DNA from: Phlebiopsis flavidoalba
Taxonomy: Eukaryota; Basidiomycota; Agaricomycetes; Polyporales; Phanerochaetaceae
Assembly: GCA_035772785.1 (NCBI GenBank)
Contig: JAOCPU010000016.1
Span: 496,001 to 560,000 of the forward strand
Length of the DNA: 64,000 nucleotides
Direction of reading: 5' to 3'
Part shown: one piece after another, positions 61,174-64,000 of the stretch
Position numbering within the stretch: the stretch's first letter is position 1
How the letters are laid out: every line of letters starts with the position of its first letter
Notes under the pieces: model-generated
The model's input: the letters and a program-made list of their open reading frames with translations, nothing else
Told to the model about the DNA's origin: nothing
The model's database searches: none
Program-made: the position numbers and the translations under genes

Positions 61174-61627
61174 CCGTGATGCTTGCGTATTTGCGAGTTC
61201 TGACCTCTGTATTATCCTCGAACAAACAATCCATTGTTGGATGTCGACAACCTCACACGTCTCTTCTTACTGCAAACGAATATGTTCTTACACAAGGTTT
61301 GAACAGATTTTTCTGTACATTCACTCAAAGTGCATTTTTTAGGTGACGCCGGACATTGCCCCGTGCCATGAATGGAATTGGCGTGGAAACACGTTTCGCA
61401 TGTCCGTTTACCCCTGAAACTTCTTCTTCCCATCGTGAGGGGGTCACAAGGTGTACGCCCCACGACTACCGTGATGCAAGTACACTGCGCATGTGGGAGC
61501 GAGAAAGCCGTTGTATCATCTGAACTGGCACGACCGCCGGTCATGAATAAATCAAGCAAGCGCATTTGGCACTATAGCTCAAGGTCAGTATCTCCCAGCT
61601 GCCCGTACATCTTGTTAGCACTCTACA

Positions 61628-63423
61628 ATGGCAGTCATCATCAAAGAAAATGCGATGGACGTGGAAAAGGCCTCTGTCAGTATCCAAGAACATCGGGAAG
61701 AGTCTGTGGTTGATCTGGAAGTGACTGAAGACCTCGAAGCGAAGTGAGACGCGGCAACTCTGATAGTATATTTCTGTGCTCAACAATCCCTCGCAGGTTG
61801 GTCCGTCGTATCGACCTGCGACTTCTTCCAGCTTCGGGATTCATCTATTTACTCTGCTTCCTGGATCGTTCCAATATTGTGAGATTCTTGCGTTATTTTA
61901 GAATTGTTGATATTGATATGCTCGCAGGGAAATGCACGCATCCTCAACTCCTCGGCTGATGATGATCTTCAGCAGACTATTCACCTATCGGACCAGCAGT
62001 ATCTGGTTGCTCTAATGATTTTTATTGTGTCGTACACCATATTTGAGATTCCGTCCGGCTACATGCTCAAGAAATTCCGAACCTAGTCGTTGGTCAGTTC
62101 TACTGATAATGACTTCTCCTGCACGGCTAAATAACTTTCAGGTTCGCATTTCTTTTCTCATGTTCGGATGGGGAGCATGTACGATGCTCCTCGGGGTCAT
62201 ACACAATTTTCGCCGGTCTCGTGGTGCTTCGTTTTATGCTTGGTGCCTTCGAAGCAGGTCTCTTTCCGGGTATAATCTACTGCCTCACGTTCTGGTACAA
62301 ACAAGACGAGCGCGCTCTTCGTGCAGCGTTGATACTTGGATGTGCTACTTTAGGTATGTCCCATTCTACATATCTCAGGCAACGTTTTTTCGACACAATC
62401 TCAACCTATAATAAAGCTGGTGCATTTGGCGGTGCTATTGCTTTTGGTGTCGGACATATAGATCGCATGCGTAACCTGCAAGCTTGGAAATGGCTATTCC
62501 TCATCGAAGGCGCGCCGTCCTGCCTTTGTTCTGTCTTGTCGCTATTCCTGTTCGCCCCACTTCCCCGACTTCCGACATTCCCCGAGACCAGTCGATGGCT
62601 GTCTGAAGACGAACGCGAAACGTTGCTACGACCCGTCTGCGGGGCACCTTGCTTCATTGGGGCCGCGCCAAGATAACATGGCATGATGCCAGAACAACAC
62701 TCCTCGATTGGCGACTCTACCTTCATTATGCAACATGTGTCGCATTTTCGTGCGCATTCTCAGGTGTCTCTCTCTCTTGTGCCGACCTTAGTATCCGGCC
62801 TGGGGTATCAAGGGCTAGCTGCCTCAGCTGTTTACTGTTCCACCATACGCCATCGCATTCGTCGTAACAGTCGTCGTGGCATGGCAAGCAGATAAGCATG
62901 AAATGCGCTCCTGGGGGGCATTCCTTCTGCTTCATGGTGTCAGGCATAAGCTTCGTTGTTCAGGGCAAGTGTCATCAAAATACTCGGTCTAGACATGCTC
63001 TGATCTTTTCTTGCAGGCGCTTTGCCACCACACTCCTTCAAGGCGCGATATGCATTACTCTGCATCGCGGTTCCCTTTACGTTTGCAACGAATCCCCCTC
63101 CTCCTGAGTTGGTTTAACAGCACAATCTAGCTAACACAGGAGCAAATGACACTAGCGATTCCCTTTGAATCAGTCTATTGGACAAATCGGACAGCTATCG
63201 GTAAGCGTTTTGTCGAAATTTACGACGCAATATCCTGACTAAAATCCATAAAGGAATATATATCTACAAACCTTCCGAGGCCCCGAGTTACCCCCACCGG
63301 CCATTTCACAAACGCAGGGTTTTCTGTTGCTCGGAGCCACCATCTGTCTATTGTTGCGCCGAGTTTACTTGATTCGCAACCGTGCGATTCAGGGGGCCTG
63401 GGGAGCGAAAATGGCAGTTGTGA
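61628..63423 (+). CDS. Dal5-like MFS anion:cation symporter (array copy C), best-preserved
   Basis: Start 61628 (MAVIIKENAMDVEKASVSIQ), exon 1 to 61743, intron 61744-61796. TM1 is RLVRRIDLRLLPASGFIYLL then CFLDRSNI, intron (about 61878-61927), GNARILNSSADDDLQQTIHL, MIFIVSYTIFEIPSGYMLKK (61928-62080), intron, FLMFGWGACTMLLGVIHNF, LRFMLGAFEAGLFPGIIYCL then TFWYKQDERALRAALI (62225-62340), intron (about 62354-62417), AFGGAIAFGVGHIDRMRNLQ, AWKWLFLIEGAPSCLCS, FPETSRWLSEDERE (62420-62620). Then ARTTLLDWRLYLHYAT (62690-62735), VPTLVSGLGYQGLAA and a VVVAWQADKHEM loop (62785-62905), ALPPHSFKARYALLC (63020), and the SEAPSYPHRPFH region near 63280, stop 63423. Only a handful of one-base slips, with clean introns. 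The substrate is unknown (allantoate, ureidosuccinate, nicotinate and similar anions in characterised relatives). Confidence 0.9.
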
Positions 63424-64000
63424 TATTCTGTTTATGTCACATGTCGAGAAGTGATCACTTCCTACAGTAAGCTTGCTATTCTAGTAAACAATCGTTTATG
63501 GTACGCATGCTTCGGTACTTCAAGCCCGTCAAGTGTTCGAATTATGCCCAGTGGTGGGACGCGAGGTCTAACTTAGTCGCAAGTCAGTTCCGGAAAAGGG
63601 GGGGAAGCACTAGTGGTGATTCACGACACACACGCACACAATGACTTAGACTTCGCGCACTTTTCAACGTTTAGCAATTCTGCAACCAATTCACGTATGG
63701 TCACACAAAAAAACGGCCTCGTAGCCGCAACAAATAGATGTGACACACTATACTTGCACTACGCATACGCGATCACAAACAAATGACCTAAGTTCCATGG
63801 CCGACTGTTCATCTTCACCTACTACTTGGCGCTGAATAAATACCTCTTGCTCTGATAACGTAGTGAGATGGTTTACATTCTGCACGACTCCTTATTAACA
63901 TTCTTCCCGTCATGTAGGTCACAGGGGCCCTGTAATCACTCGAACAGTTCACTGGACGATCCTTCGCGTGAGAGGTGTGAACCTATCTTGCTACTGCGCT
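63424..64000. other. 3' flank of transporter copy C; no gene recognised
   Basis: No motif-bearing frame to the window end. Short runs of cacac occur at 63627-63641. Confidence 0.45.

Overview
The window looks like nuclear DNA of a filamentous fungus, most probably a basidiomycete (Agaricomycetes). Three things point that way. Every recognisable gene is eukaryotic and is cut by very short introns (about 50-70 nt, GT...AG). The families present are Argonaute, TauD dioxygenase, MYND-finger proteins, APH-like kinases, Dal5-type transporters, squalene monooxygenase and a Ty1/copia LTR element. Coding GC is high in places. No bacterial operon, CRISPR array or rRNA was seen.

A pervasive feature limits the annotation. 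Almost every recognised gene stays in frame only if single-base insertions or deletions are tolerated, often in short homopolymers, while residues on both sides remain conserved. The two LTRs of one retrotransposon differ almost only by such indels. I think an indel-rich (uncorrected long-read) assembly is at least as likely as gene decay, so gene bounds are approximate and 'frameshifted' does not mean 'dead'.

Layout. 0-5.5 kb: two tandem Argonaute genes on the minus strand, the first cut by the window edge. 8.4-10.8 kb: a jacalin-like plus coiled-coil protein (+). 11-12.9 kb: a MYND-finger protein (-). 13.8-15.6 kb: a TauD-type dioxygenase (+). 15.7-16.9 kb: an unrecognised gene (-). 17.2-23.9 kb: a tandem family of three MYND genes (+), the last one reduced, linked with four copies of a ~50-100 bp upstream segment. 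20.7-21.4 kb: a predicted membrane protein (-), with a paralogue at 33.8-35 kb (+). 22.7-23.1 and 31.1-31.5 kb: an inverted pair of diverged repeats. 24.1-25.7 kb: an APH-like kinase (-). 26.0-27.7 kb: a gag-only copia element with exact 5-bp target duplication. 28.5-30.0 kb: a RING/coiled-coil protein (-). 30-38 kb: mostly unrecognised sequence with a long poly-A tract. 39.5-40.2 kb: a TPR protein resembling Ypp1/TTC7 (+).

40.8-63.4 kb is the most striking part: a mirror-image array. Three clear copies (probably four) of a Dal5-like anion:cation symporter gene lie head-to-tail on the minus strand (40.8-49.7 kb), and three lie head-to-tail on the plus strand (56.0-63.4 kb). Both sets point outward from a 6-kb core carrying a putative EOS1-like membrane gene (+), squalene monooxygenase ERG1 (-) and a poly-G tract. 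The Argonautes would act in RNA silencing, ERG1 in sterol synthesis, and the transporters and TauD enzyme in uptake and oxidation of small anionic nutrients. Nothing in the sequence shows that these genes act as one system.
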